Below are positions 19,232 to 29,881 of a DNA stretch of 64,000 nt, in pieces. The position numbers and the translations under genes were made by a program. The stretch is from Pachysolen tannophilus NRRL Y-2460 (Eukaryota > Ascomycota > Pichiomycetes > Alaninales > Pachysolenaceae), in assembly GCA_001661245.1 (NCBI GenBank), contig KV454016.1, forward strand, positions 100,096-164,095. The letters are read 5' to 3'. How positions within the stretch are numbered: position 1 is the first letter of the stretch; each line of letters opens with the position of its first letter. Under the pieces are notes generated by a model. It was not told the origin of the DNA and searched no databases. It was given only the letters and a program-made list of their open reading frames with translations.

Positions 19232-20386
19232 TTAGAAATTCTTGAACAAAACATTTGATTCATCTGCTTTTCTTTCGTTAAAGTTTTTTTTAGGTTTTTT
19301 TTTTTGTTCTGTTGTTGATTTTTCGTTTAAGATTGATATGTTTAAATTTTTAACTCTTTGTAATTCTTCTTGGAAATTTTTTTCAAAATTTTCCTTTGAT
19401 AAAGATTCTTGTTGTTGATGATTTAATTGATTTGGAAATGGAGGAACACTCATTATTGCATCTGAATCAAAGATACATTTACTTTCCTTTCCCTGTCTAA
19501 ACCTATCAACCCAATAAATTGCAGTACCAACTTCATCATATTTAATTTCTCCAGTTTTTTTAATTTTTTTGTATTTACCAATTTTTTTAGCTATAGAAAC
19601 TAAAAGTTTATCTATATCATTAGTCGGATGGGGCAAAAATTTTTTGTATGAATTTCCTGTGGGATCTTGCTTATTTAGCAAAAATAATAAATAGTCAGCA
19701 ACAATAACTGGATCAACTAAGTTGGGTTTAACTGTCCCAACTAGGGATAAAGTAAGCATTGTTTGTGAATCTTTAACTGTTGGTAAAAATACACCAGGAG
19801 TATCATATAATAATATTTCCGGTTTGGAACAAATTCTAATGATCTCAGATGTTGCCCTTGTGATACCTGGTTGAAACCCAGTTCTTGCCACTTTAGTCTT
19901 AACCCCAGGTAATCCTATTCTTCTTAAAGTATTTACTAAAGTAGATTTACCTACATTAGGCATACCAATAACAATCATCCTTAAACCCAATGGAGGTGGC
20001 GGGTACATTTCTTCATATTTAGACTTGCACAGATTGATAATCTTCTTCATATCAGACGATTTTTGAGTATCAATAACCATAAATTTTTCTCTATCTTCAT
20101 GCCATTTCCGTAATAATTTTAAATCAATTGAACTTAAATCTTTCTTGGAATATATTATGATCTTTTCCTTCCCTTGTAATGCCCTATCTAATAATAGATT
20201 CCGAGTGCTGATAGGTGCTCTTGCATCTCGCACTTCTAACACTAAATCAAGTTGAGGTGCTAATTGCGTAAGCTTCGTTAAAGCTTTAACATGATGACCT
20301 TTGAAATCAGCTAATGGTATCCTAAAATCAGGAAAAGTTTGTCTCGCTATAAACGGTACTTTGGAAATATGAGCCAGTACTGACAT
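19232..20386 (-). CDS. MTG1: Mtg1, mitochondrial ribosome-assembly GTPase
   Basis: A 384-residue circularly permuted GTPase of the YlqF/Mtg1 family, acting in large mitoribosomal subunit assembly at the inner membrane. The permuted order is visible: E-V-R-D-A-R-A-P near residue 50, then the G4-like S-K-K-D, then G1 G-M-P-N-V-G-K-S-T and finally G3 D-T-P-G-V. The N-terminus (A-R-Q-T-F-P, R-I-P) lacks acidic residues and may direct import. The ATG at 20386 is the only good start. It shares a 237-base divergent promoter with KTI12. Confidence 0.9.
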   Translation of the reverse strand: MSVLAHISKVPFIARQTFPDFRIPLADFKGHHVKALTKLTQLAPQLDLVLEVRDARAPISTRNLLLDRALQGKEKIIIYSKKDLSSIDLKLLRKWHEDREKFMVIDTQKSSDMKKIINLCKSKYEEMYPPPPLGLRMIVIGMPNVGKSTLVNTLRRIGLPGVKTKVARTGFQPGITRATSEIIRICSKPEILLYDTPGVFLPTVKDSQTMLTLSLVGTVKPNLVDPVIVADYLLFLLNKQDPTGNSYKKFLPHPTNDIDKLLVSIAKKIGKYKKIKKTGEIKYDEVGTAIYWVDRFRQGKESKCIFDSDAIMSVPPFPNQLNHQQQESLSKENFEKNFQEELQRVKNLNISILNEKSTTEQKKKPKKNFNERKADESNVLFKNF

Positions 20387-20464
20387 CTCTCTCTTTCTCT
20401 CTATCTATCTCAAACTTCAATACAAATAACAATAAATTCTATACTTGATTTACTTCATCTCATC

Positions 20465-20476
20465 TCATCTAGATGA
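20465..20476. promoter_or_regulatory. 12-base palindrome in the MTG1/KTI12 divergent promoter
   Basis: TCATCTAGATGA is a perfect palindrome, preceded by two further CATCT copies (GATGAG repeats on the other strand, reminiscent of the PAC core GATGAG). It lies between the two divergent starts and may be a shared control site. No factor can be named. Confidence 0.35.
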
Positions 20477-20623
20477 AGAAGATGATTATAATTTTTGTAT
20501 TACAAAATAAAATAAAAAAAAAATTTTTGAAATTTTTCTACTTTTTTTTTCTTTTCTTTTTTTTCAAATATTTTCTACGGTATTAAAGATTATTTTAATT
20601 GAAGAAACTATTATAAGATCAAG

Positions 20624-21487
20624 ATGCCATTAGTGTTATTCACCGGGTTCCCTTCATCTGGGAAGTCTAGATGGGCTAATTTGTTAAAAGAGAAATTAAA
20701 TGGGAAAATTGCGTCATTAAAACCAGGTGAAGCTGGCTCAAATATGAAGGTTATACTTCATTCTGATGAATCGTTAGGTATATCTCATGATGAATATAAA
20801 GATTCTAGAACAGAGAAATCTCTTAGGGGAACACAAATGTCTGCTGTGAAAAGAGATATTTCAAAAAACACTATAGTGATATTGGATTCGCCTGCTTATA
20901 TTAAAGGTTTTAGATATCAGTTATTTTGTGAATCAAAAGCATTATCAACTTCCTACTGTGTTATTCATGTTATGGCTCCTTCTGAAAAATGTTTTGAATA
21001 TAACTCTCAGAGACCTTTGTCGGAGCAATGGGATGAAGAATTGTTAAAACATATGATTATGAGGTATGAGGAACCAGATGGTAATAACAGGTGGGATTCT
21101 CCATTATTTAATATTGCATATGATGATACAGAATTACCATTCACAGAGATATGGGGAAGTTTAATTCTTTCAAAAGTTCTTAAACCAAATAATGCTACTG
21201 TTTTGAAACCAGCAACAGAACTGAATTTCTTACAGAAACTAGAAAAAATTACATCAGAAGTCATCAATAAGATTATACAGCATCAACAATTACAATCCAT
21301 TGGTGGTGATGTATTGATTGAAGAAGGATTATACGTAGAATTACCTCCCAAAAGTGTTAGTCTTGCACAGTTACAACGGATAAGAAGAACATACATTGGA
21401 CTAAACAGAATGAGGACTGTTGATAACGATAGGATAGGACCTTTATTTGTTCAATTTCTTAATAATTCTCTTGCTGAAGATGATTAG
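20624..21487 (+). CDS. KTI12: Kti12, Elongator-associated P-loop protein
   Basis: A 287-residue P-loop ATPase-like protein needed for Elongator-dependent modification of wobble uridines in tRNA; its loss gives zymocin resistance in yeast. The P-loop G-F-P-S-S-G-K-S occurs at residues 8-15. A Walker-B-like strand with L-D-S-P-A-Y follows near 88, then R-Y-E-E-P-D, and the C-terminal L-R-R-I-x-R-T-Y-I-G-L-N-R typical of the family (here Q-R-I-R-R-T-Y). Length is slightly below the S. cerevisiae protein. Clear ATG. Confidence 0.95.
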   Translation: MPLVLFTGFPSSGKSRWANLLKEKLNGKIASLKPGEAGSNMKVILHSDESLGISHDEYKDSRTEKSLRGTQMSAVKRDISKNTIVILDSPAYIKGFRYQLFCESKALSTSYCVIHVMAPSEKCFEYNSQRPLSEQWDEELLKHMIMRYEEPDGNNRWDSPLFNIAYDDTELPFTEIWGSLILSKVLKPNNATVLKPATELNFLQKLEKITSEVINKIIQHQQLQSIGGDVLIEEGLYVELPPKSVSLAQLQRIRRTYIGLNRMRTVDNDRIGPLFVQFLNNSLAEDD

Positions 21488-21599
21488 ATGATTACATATA
21501 TATGTATATTTTTAATAGAAAATTCCCCACTATAAATAATAATACTTTCTTCAAATACATATACAACAATTTCCTCTATTAATCTTACTATATACAAAT

Positions 21600-23645
21600 T
21601 TAATTATCATGACGTTCAACTTCTTCAACCATTAACTTCAAATACGAATTAAACACATCGCTGAACTCATTGTACAACTTGATTTCTGGGTATATATCAT
21701 TAATAAACCTCATGTATTCTTTCTTATCATTAGATTTGTATATATAACTAATGACAAAATCCCATGGTCTGTTATCTGGTTTTTCAAAAACATCAGTTAC
21801 AATGTCTTTTGTAGAAATATCGTCTTGATAAACTTCTCGAAGAATCTTGTAAAAAACATCAAATTTTCTAGCATTACCATATATTGTTAATAATATTAAT
21901 AAAGATACTTTAGACTCATTATCTTTTAAAAATTGAAACTTTTTGAATTTCAACAATCTATATATTGTATCAATTTTTTTGGAATATTTTACAGAAGTTC
22001 CAAATATTGAAAATTTTTCGTTGAAATTGTTTAAATTATCCAATACATATCTCGGTCTTATGAATTCACTTGAATTAAAATTTGAACCTAATATTAATAA
22101 ATATGGAACTATCTTTAAATCCCATTCAATCAATAGTTGGTCATCACTTAATTTCACAAAATCCAAAATTTCAGCAAATTTGTTAAATTTCAGTGAAGAA
22201 ATTGATTCAATATCATCTTCTTTAAAATTATCAAAGCTTGGACTTTCTATTAAGACTTTACAATAAGATATCAAGTCATTGGTGTCCGCTTTTAAATATC
22301 CTGTGGAAATTTTAGTTAATAAATTATCTCTTATTAAAACAATGTCAAATTTTTTAGGTAAAATCTTATGTAACAACAATAACATTTCATGTCTTAGTTT
22401 AAAATGTTCATCAGTTGGTCCAGTAAGTGGGAAAAATAAATTGAAATTTTTGTAAAAATCACCTTCTTTAAGTAATGATTGTGCCTCTCCAACTGAAAGT
22501 TTCTTTAAATGATTTATATATGATGTAAGAACTAATGTAGAAAGATCATTTAAACCATGGAGATTGAACTTATAAATTTTGGCAATTTCTGATGCTTTTA
22601 AATAATCACCTTTAGCGGATACTTCTTTCAAAATTTTTGTTAAATTTTCCAAATTTTCAATTTCTTTTCCATTTGAAATTAAATAATTAGATTCCGAGTT
22701 GATCTGCGGTAGTATTACCGTTGTTGCTGAAGAATAGTACCTTTTCCCATGGTTGGACAAGCTGGACAAGTTCGAAAAGCTCGAAAAATGGGAAAAATCG
22801 GATAAGCCAAATCGTGGTTGTAATCTTAAAGTATGATAATGTCTTATGCCACTAAATATATCATCATTCATAGAGCTTTCCCCTGCCTCTGCCTCGTACA
22901 AATGTTGATCCTCGGGACGACACCATAGCATCTCCAAGTTCAACTCTTTTCTTCTCCTTGGTGTCATAAAATGTATACTGATATCATCGATCTTAGCATC
23001 AACCATTATCCATGAATTTGGTAAAACCCCATAATCGTTATTATGATAACTAGAGTTTTGTTTCAGTTTCTTTCTCAATTTTTTCTGTTTCTTAACCATC
23101 TTGTTATTTTTAACAAATCCTTCAACATCAGGAATTTTTTGAAAATTCAAATCATGTTTAATAAAATTCATCAATTCTACAGTGGCTTTTTGTAAATGTT
23201 TCTCTGATTTCCCTGAACCAACAATCATAATTTTACTTAAATACCCATTCCCATTTTCAGCACCCCCAGTATCTTCTCTAAGATCAAATATCTTCAAATC
23301 ATCTATTCCTAATTTGTTATTGATCAATTCAACAATAGGTAGTAATGAATCAGGAGAATCTTTAGGTAATTCCGGCATTGGTTGAATATTTTTTTCAACC
23401 AAATACGCAGAAGAAGATCTTGAAGATTCATCAGCTCGTAAGTACCAAGGAGAATCAGAATCAACCTCTATCTGTTCTTCATTCCCTCCATCATTAGCAA
23501 CACCATTTCCATCCGAATTACTATTAGTAGAGTATGAATTCAACTTAGACCATACTGGCAAAAACTTCACCACTCTGGTCCTCGATACACATACGCATCG
23601 CAATTCTTTAATACAACTTTTATTAAAAACTATTCTACTCAACAT
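21600..23645 (-). CDS. ATP25: Atp25, RsfS-domain and OLI1 mRNA stability factor
   Basis: A 681-residue mitochondrial protein. The N-terminal part is Arg/Ser-rich (presequence). A RsfS/Iojap-like domain covers about 75-245 (S-P-W-Y-L-R near 67, N-S-W-I-M-V-D near 214, E-x-L-W near 245). The C-terminal ~400 residues match the Atp25 M-domain that stabilises the mitochondrial mRNA for ATP synthase subunit 9. In S. cerevisiae the precursor is cleaved into the two halves. A Lys-rich linker (about 190-205) sits inside the Iojap-like region. The ATG at 23645 is used; a TTG-initiated extension is rejected. Confidence 0.9.
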   Translation of the reverse strand: MLSRIVFNKSCIKELRCVCVSRTRVVKFLPVWSKLNSYSTNSNSDGNGVANDGGNEEQIEVDSDSPWYLRADESSRSSSAYLVEKNIQPMPELPKDSPDSLLPIVELINNKLGIDDLKIFDLREDTGGAENGNGYLSKIMIVGSGKSEKHLQKATVELMNFIKHDLNFQKIPDVEGFVKNNKMVKKQKKLRKKLKQNSSYHNNDYGVLPNSWIMVDAKIDDISIHFMTPRRRKELNLEMLWCRPEDQHLYEAEAGESSMNDDIFSGIRHYHTLRLQPRFGLSDFSHFSSFSNLSSLSNHGKRYYSSATTVILPQINSESNYLISNGKEIENLENLTKILKEVSAKGDYLKASEIAKIYKFNLHGLNDLSTLVLTSYINHLKKLSVGEAQSLLKEGDFYKNFNLFFPLTGPTDEHFKLRHEMLLLLHKILPKKFDIVLIRDNLLTKISTGYLKADTNDLISYCKVLIESPSFDNFKEDDIESISSLKFNKFAEILDFVKLSDDQLLIEWDLKIVPYLLILGSNFNSSEFIRPRYVLDNLNNFNEKFSIFGTSVKYSKKIDTIYRLLKFKKFQFLKDNESKVSLLILLTIYGNARKFDVFYKILREVYQDDISTKDIVTDVFEKPDNRPWDFVISYIYKSNDKKEYMRFINDIYPEIKLYNEFSDVFNSYLKLMVEEVERHDN

Positions 23646-23864
23646 GATATTAAATCCAACTTTCCTTCTCTCTAATAGAAAGACCAATCAATATTCATCT
23701 AAACAACCAAGAATTCAAAAAACCAAGAAAATTTGAAGGTCAACTTCAACTTCAACTACAATTACAACTACAATTAAATCTTAAATACCGGAAAAAATTT
23801 TCATGCACTACTATAAAATGTCAAGATGAACTTGACTTTGACCAAAAGTTGATATGTTGATTAT

Positions 23865-26316
23865 TCAACCTCTTTCCAAGATCTTGTCGATATCAAAGCT
23901 CTCGTATTGGTCATTAGCATCACCTCTTACCCTTAGTTCGTCTCTGCCTGTTTTTGTTCCGGCTCCTTTGTTTTTTTGCAACTCAGCATCGTTCATGTAC
24001 AGATTATCAAAGATTCTTTGCATATTAGAAATCAACTCTGTGTCTAGGTTGTGGTAGTTGGAAGGGTTAGAAACTTCGATGTTGATTTTTGATTTGAAAT
24101 TTTGGGCATATTCATCTATGATTTTGTCAACGACTTGTTGGTTTGTTAAGATTAATTTTTGTAATCTAGTAGGAACTTCTTGGTTATCACCAATTTCTAA
24201 TTCATTTATATCTTCCTGTGGTAATAATGTCAAGACAATTTTTTTCAAGACTTTGCTCAAGACATGTATTGAGGGAGAGGGATAAAATAAAAAATCGGAT
24301 GAGATTTTACTCAAGTTTCCAGAACTCAAATTTCTCTCATGATGCTTGTTTGGAAGAGGTAACGAATGATCATATTCATTTGCAGTTAAATAATTTGTTT
24401 CGATTTCTGTATCTTGACCTTTATCTTTATCGAGATCCATTGATTCGACAAATTTGTTCATGGTCTCTAGCATTTCTTCTGATGGTAAGATTTTGGAAAA
24501 TTTTTCATTTGCATTTGCATTTGAATCATCAGACTTGATTAAACCTGTTAATCGATTATAGTTTGGAAATTTTTCATCTTCTCTGAATGGTAACCTAACT
24601 AAACTAAAAGCGTATATCTTATCTTCAGAATTCTCTTGCAGTTGTTGAGTGCTAAAGTTACGTTTTAAAGATTCTTTTAAATTATCTTCTTCGTCTTCTT
24701 CTTCTTTGACCATTTTTTGTAAATTTTTTGGAGATTGAGAACTTGTATGAGCCTTAACCTTAGCCTTATCAGTAGCCTTATCACTATTTACTAAAACCGG
24801 TATCAACGCACCCATATTAACTTCAGAATCTTTCTTTAAAACATATCTAACTATAAAAATAGATTCCAAATTTATCAAAGATTGGCATAACGAATTAAAT
24901 GCTAGCACATCGCGTACAGAAGCATTTGAATTATTTGAAGATAACGTCTGTGAACCTTTATTAACCACAAGAATGGATTCTCCGGTTAGATACCATGGAG
25001 GCAAGTCGGATATTCTGATAATTCCTCTAATATCAATTCCTGGGAATGTTCGAAACTTCAAAATTTTTTCCAAATTCTTTGTCAAGGGTATCGTTGATTT
25101 GCCATATTTGTAAGCCCTCATTATTTCTGACAAACGAACAAATTCAACGTCTTCTTCTTCTTCTTCATCTTCTTCCTCTTCTTCATCTTTCATAACCCGC
25201 GTTTGTTCTTTATCTTCTGTCTTTTCTCCATCTGGTTCTTCGCTTTGTGATTTCTTATGAATATAGTAATCAGTTATATATTTCAAAGAATGTAATTCTC
25301 CCAGTTTGGAAAGGTCTCTTTCATTAGGATAATAAGCATAATTCTTAGCACTCATGCCTTGCTCTTTTTTAATAAAAGGATACCCTTCAACGGCAATACA
25401 AATTGATACAATATCTCTATACTGATCGTATTTGAAAGAATTATTTTTATCATCATCATCATCTTTTCCAAAACTATTCAAGAATTCAAAATTATTATTA
25501 TCAATTTCGTTTAAATCACAACCAATCCTCAACTCTCCATCAAACGTCTTTGTTGGTTTATAAATTCTCGGTACTGCATTTTTCAAAACTTCAATTTGCA
25601 GTATAGCTTCTCCACCTGTTATAATTGATGAATCATTATTGAAAAATTTAAATAAATTTTCCCAATTCTTTTCATTCAATTTTTTTAAAGAATTTAAATC
25701 ATTATCGTATAACCCATGATCAACAGAAACTAAATAAAGTTTTGCATTATTAAAAGATTTCAAAATTTCTGGAATTGCTAATTGATAATCTTGTAAAAAA
25801 TTTATCTTTGACTTATTGTTTGTTAAAATCATGAAATTTATCTTGGTAAATGCATTCTTGTTCAATTTCCTATCTTCAGTCATTGAAAATGCCACCAATA
25901 AACTCTTAATCAAATCACCTTCAACTTCTTCATCTATTTCAGCTGGATTCACCACTAATTGATTTTTCAATTTTTTCAAATCTTCAAAATTAGCATGTTT
26001 CACTGGTAATAAAATTGAAATATTTCTATTCTCTAATTCAGTAGCTAATGGATTATTCGTCCCCACAGAATGACTAGCTATAACACATATTTGATCCTGC
26101 TTCTTCCCCATGATAATCTTAGTAGATACAACATCAAACAAGTATTCTAAGATATAATCCAAGTCACTCAACGATCTACCATTATTTAACTCACCCATCA
26201 GAGGTGATAAATCAATAATGAAAAATGTAAACTATTCAAGAAAAAACTTTAACGTTAATAACTAATCATTAATACAGACAAACTCTTCAACATTAACTTA
26301 CCTCCTTATCAGCCAT
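23865..26316 (-). CDS. YKU80: Ku80, double-strand-break end-binding subunit (two exons)
   Basis: Ku80 binds DNA ends with Ku70 for end joining and telomere protection. The continuous frame begins at an internal Met (26198) and lacks the family's N-terminal strand. I read a first exon at 26302-26316 (M-A-D-K-E), a 70-base intron at 26232-26301 (GTAAGT ... TATTAAC ... TAG) and exon 2 at 23865-26231. The joined start is M-A-D-K-E-F-T-F-F-I-I-D-L-S-P-x-M-G, the classical Ku80 vWA opening, where x is CTG (Ser in this clade). Total length is 793 residues. The Ku core and Ku C-terminal arm follow, interrupted by Asp/Glu-rich insertions near 350-370. It diverges from SLD2. Confidence 0.9.
26232..26301 (-). 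other. YKU80: Intron of YKU80
   Basis: The 70-base intron has the 5' site GTAAGT, a TATTAAC branch-point-like motif about 20 bases before the 3' end, and the 3' site TAG. Removal joins M-A-D-K-E in frame (phase 0) to F-T-F-F-I-I-D. An in-frame stop (TAG at 26232-26234) shows the exon-2 frame cannot extend further. Confidence 0.85.
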
Positions 26317-26450
26317 TCTATCTACCCAATAACTAACCCCATAACTCTTTTGTTCCTCTTGAAAATATTAATAATATCAATTTACTGTTAAATGGTTATA
26401 ATTTGTATGTGTGAAGATGCGGATGCAAAAATGTAAATGAGAAAAAAGAT

Positions 26451-26456
26451 ACGCGT
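26451..26456. promoter_or_regulatory. ACGCGT (MCB) box between YKU80 and SLD2
   Basis: A perfect MluI cell-cycle box 100 bases before the SLD2 ATG, with a TAAAA flank. DNA replication genes are classic MBF targets, so the site fits SLD2; it could also serve YKU80. Confidence 0.45.
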
Positions 26457-26555
26457 AAAACAACATTTCTAATGAAGGTATTAAACATTTTTAAAGAAGA
26501 AGCAAAATACATTAAAGAAAGAAACTTGGTAGGTGGTAGAGGTTAGTGGGAAGTG

Positions 26556-28287
26556 ATGGTGCTGGATCTAGAGTTGGAGTTCAACAAGCTAAAGTTGGAA
26601 ATCAAAGAATGGGAGCACAATTTTACAATGACAAATAATGGTGCTAAACCATCTTTAAAAGATATCAAGTTAAATTCTGAAATACAGCTGAAGTATAAGC
26701 AATACAACAAGTTAAAGAAGCGGATACTGCTGTTGTCTCTGCAGTCGCCGCTGGTGCTGGATTCACAAGGGGTGGTTTCAGTGGGAAAGCAGGAGCAAGA
26801 TAATAATGGTTTTAAAACCCCTACTAAAAGATTGAAAAATGGATATGATAAAGTTATGATCTCTTCTCCTTCCAATCACAAGAAGAGATCACCTTTGAGA
26901 AAACTGGATCCTGTTATTGATAAATCCGGTGAGCAAAATGATTATGAGAGTCCCAACTCGATCAAGTCGTCGCCTTTCAAAATTAAAGAGTTGGGTCCCA
27001 CTCCTCAACTAAATGGTCGGGTTTTAAGTATATTTGATATTCCATTAAATTCACCTGTAGTGACACCTGTGAAAAGACAGAAAGGAACAATGTCACCGAG
27101 TAAGATATTGGAAGATCAAGAAGAGTTTCAGCAGGGTTCTGTTAATAGTAGCAGTGATGATGAACTGGATATTCAAAAATTAATTAATAAGGAAAATAGA
27201 GCAAAAACTGAGCCTGAACCAATTTTTAAAACTCCAATGAAGAAGAGACAACAGATTGAGTTTATCAAGACTCCAATCAAATATTCTAATAGTAAGTCTC
27301 CTTTGAAAAAGAAATTTATGGAAACTCCTCTATATTTAAGGAAAGACGTTGGACATGTAGATGGTAATGTTACAACGGATTTTTGGAAATCATCACCAAA
27401 TTCTAAAGATTTAAAGAATCATCATATCACATTATCTAAAACACCTTCTCCAAATTCAAATTCAAATTCAAACTTAAACTTAAACTCAAACTCTGATTTA
27501 AAGAGAAAATCAAATGTATCTTCAAATAATAGTGTTTTACTTGACGTTGGATCTTCTCCAATATTTTCACCTCAATCTAGATTCTCCAAGAGGAAAAGTC
27601 TTTATGAAATGATTAATGAATTGGATCAGATTCAAACAGAAATAACCAATATAGATGATGTTGAGGATGAAGATATTAAGAAATTAATTATGAGAGAGAA
27701 CGAATTATTAATAAGGAAGAAAAATGACGCTAAAATGGCAGAAAATGATGATGAATGGAATATACTAGTTGAGCAAGAAGCTCTGGCAGGAAAACAAGAT
27801 GAAATGAATCTGAAAAACACAGAAGAATCTTCTAATGCTATACAAAATTCCAAGCAGGATGAAACCCTACATGTACACAAGAAACTGAAAACTCAAAAGA
27901 GACAAACAAGAAGAGTCAAATTACATTCTAGAACTGGTATAATTGCCAATCAACAAAAAGATGATTATGCAGAGGTAAATATTCATGAAAGATTAAAAGA
28001 AATGAGACAAGATGATATAGATCAGATGACAGCAGACCTGGAAGATATTGAAGACGAAAAGGATCTAGATGTATTAAATAATTTGGAAGACGATCTTTCC
28101 TCTGGTTCTAGTTCTTATACTTCCTCTTCTTCATCTTCTGAAGATGATGAAAAAGATGATGAAGAAGTAGTATTACGTAGTAAAGCCAAAGATATTAACG
28201 AGAAAAAGGAAAAATTCAAACCATTGAATACGAATTTCGTCAGGATGAAAATACATTATAAAAACAGAGGAAAGTTTAGAAAAAGGA

Positions 28288-28292
<5 letters not shown>
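26556..28292 (+). CDS. SLD2: Sld2/Drc1, CDK-regulated replication initiation factor
   Basis: A 578-residue protein that, after CDK phosphorylation, binds Dpb11 and helps load Pol epsilon/GINS at origins. The N-terminal ~50 residues match the Sld2 helical domain (L-K-x-E-I-K-E-W-E near 14, Y-K-Q-Y-N-K-L-K-K). Numerous S/T-P sites with basic followers (F-K-T-P-x-K-K and similar) run through residues 90-330. The conserved C-terminal part holds R-R-V-K-L-H-S-R and F-V-R-M-K-I-H-Y-K-N-R-G. The tail carries Ser- and Asp/Glu-rich runs. The ATG at 26556 is chosen over a preceding GTG. Asn-Ser-Leu micro-repeats near 305-315 reflect a six-base DNA repeat. Confidence 0.9.

Positions 28293-28321
<29 letters not shown>
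28290..28321. repeat. TAA trinucleotide microsatellite
   Basis: About ten AAT/TAA units directly after the SLD2 stop codon, in the short gap between the convergent SLD2 and UTP15 genes. Such tracts are likely to vary between strains. Confidence 0.8.
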
Positions 28322-28324
<3 letters not shown>

Positions 28325-28375
28325 TCTGGCATATTATGATATCATTTAAACAATCTTCATTATACAGTAGATACT

Positions 28376-29881
28376 CTATGTACTTAACAATTGTAACATA
28401 CCCTCAATTTGTTGTGATTCTTTTGCCTTTTCAATTTCCTGTTGTATTTTTTTAGAGAATGCAATCACCAATTCTTCCAATATTGGGGATTTTTCAATAA
28501 CGCTACCATACATCTCTAACACAACACCGATATAATCACTTACGATATTCACACTTCTGACATCTTCGATTGCTTTTAAAGACCATGTTAAAAGTGGTTC
28601 TAATTTAGTCTCATCTCTATCAGCCAATGCTACTCTAATTTTCCCTCTATTTTTCAATTCTTCTAATACAGTTATTGTTAATTCTCTGGACATTCCTGGA
28701 ATAAAAGCATTATCTAATGCTTCTGACCACTTGAATGCATTAAGGCTTTTTTCAAACGGTTTTAATTTCTTTGTTTGTGTTGTCTTTAACTTATCATTAA
28801 CTATATGATGTTCATATTCTCCATGATATTCTGCTCCTCTCATCATTTTTTGAAATGCTCCCGATTTTGTTGAAGTTTTAACACCTTGTTTCACTCTTGG
28901 TTCAGTCTTTCTTGTCCTTATTGCCAATAAACCACTGCTTAACCCAACAACAAAATGTTTATGATTTGGTGATACACCACATCCTAATACACCTCCACCA
29001 AATTTCCAACCAAATTTAACTTCCCAATTTGAAGATGAAGAATCGAAAACTTTTACATGACCATCTAAGGATCCTGCTAATATTCCTCTTTCTCCAGCAT
29101 CAGAAAGACATGTGACAGTCTTGGTAAAATTGGTCATATCTCTCAATTGTTTCCCAGCGGTTAAATCCCAAATTTTTATAGATCTTCCACCACATGATAT
29201 TAAATTTGTAGAATTTAAAGAAAGTATATCTTCAACAGGAAAATCTTGATTAAATTTTAAAATTGGATCATTATTTGTATTATTCACTCTAGGATCAAAA
29301 ACTCTTACATATCCATCATAACAACCTGTTGCAACTAAATTACTTCCTGGAATAAAATTTGCAGACCTTATATAATCTTCATGATTACCAAATACATTTA
29401 TAGGAGCCAGACTATTTGAAATATCATATAACCTTGCAACTCTATCATCAGAACCCGTCAACAAATTTGTTAGATTCGTTGGATGAAACTTTGTCACGTG
29501 AGTAGGATGAGATGAAGCATTTATACTAACAAGCAAAGTTCTTGGCTGTAATGCATCAAATACTTGAACTAAACCAGTTTGATCTCCTGCAACCAATAAT
29601 TTACCATCATTCCTAAACTCTGCACTATATACAACATCTTTAAACCTTGAAAATGTCTTGGCAACTTGCCTTGTCTTCGAGGAAAAAACCTGAACTCTTG
29701 TCGAAGAAGTAATGGCAAAATCATAAGGAGAAATTGGATTGAAATGAATATGTGTTATCGAATTATGCTCTTTAACTAATTGAGTATTGGTAAAACCTCT
29801 CCAATACCTCTGCTCCGGAGTCGTCTGAGCTGGAAGCGTCAGGTTCCGAACCTGAACAACTCTTTTCTTAGAAGACGACAT
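28376..29881 (-). CDS. UTP15: Utp15, small-subunit processome WD40 protein
   Basis: A 501-residue nucleolar protein of the t-UTP/UtpA subcomplex, needed for pre-rRNA transcription and 18S processing. WD40 repeats fill about 40-330 (for example G-S-D-D-R-V-A-R-L-Y-D near 145 and I-K-I-W-D near 230). The conserved Utp15 C-terminal helical domain follows (E-Y-H-x-x-D/N-D-x-L near 360, then K-x-L-x-P-F-E-K). The ATG at 29881 is right for the family (M-S-S-S-K-K-R). An RRPE-like element lies about 100 bases upstream. It is convergent with SLD2, with only 83 bases, mostly a TAA repeat, between stops. Confidence 0.9.
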   Translation of the reverse strand: MSSSKKRVVQVRNLTLPAQTTPEQRYWRGFTNTQLVKEHNSITHIHFNPISPYDFAITSSTRVQVFSSKTRQVAKTFSRFKDVVYSAEFRNDGKLLVAGDQTGLVQVFDALQPRTLLVSINASSHPTHVTKFHPTNLTNLLTGSDDRVARLYDISNSLAPINVFGNHEDYIRSANFIPGSNLVATGCYDGYVRVFDPRVNNTNNDPILKFNQDFPVEDILSLNSTNLISCGGRSIKIWDLTAGKQLRDMTNFTKTVTCLSDAGERGILAGSLDGHVKVFDSSSSNWEVKFGWKFGGGVLGCGVSPNHKHFVVGLSSGLLAIRTRKTEPRVKQGVKTSTKSGAFQKMMRGAEYHGEYEHHIVNDKLKTTQTKKLKPFEKSLNAFKWSEALDNAFIPGMSRELTITVLEELKNRGKIRVALADRDETKLEPLLTWSLKAIEDVRSVNIVSDYIGVVLEMYGSVIEKSPILEELVIAFSKKIQQEIEKAKESQQIEGMLQLLST

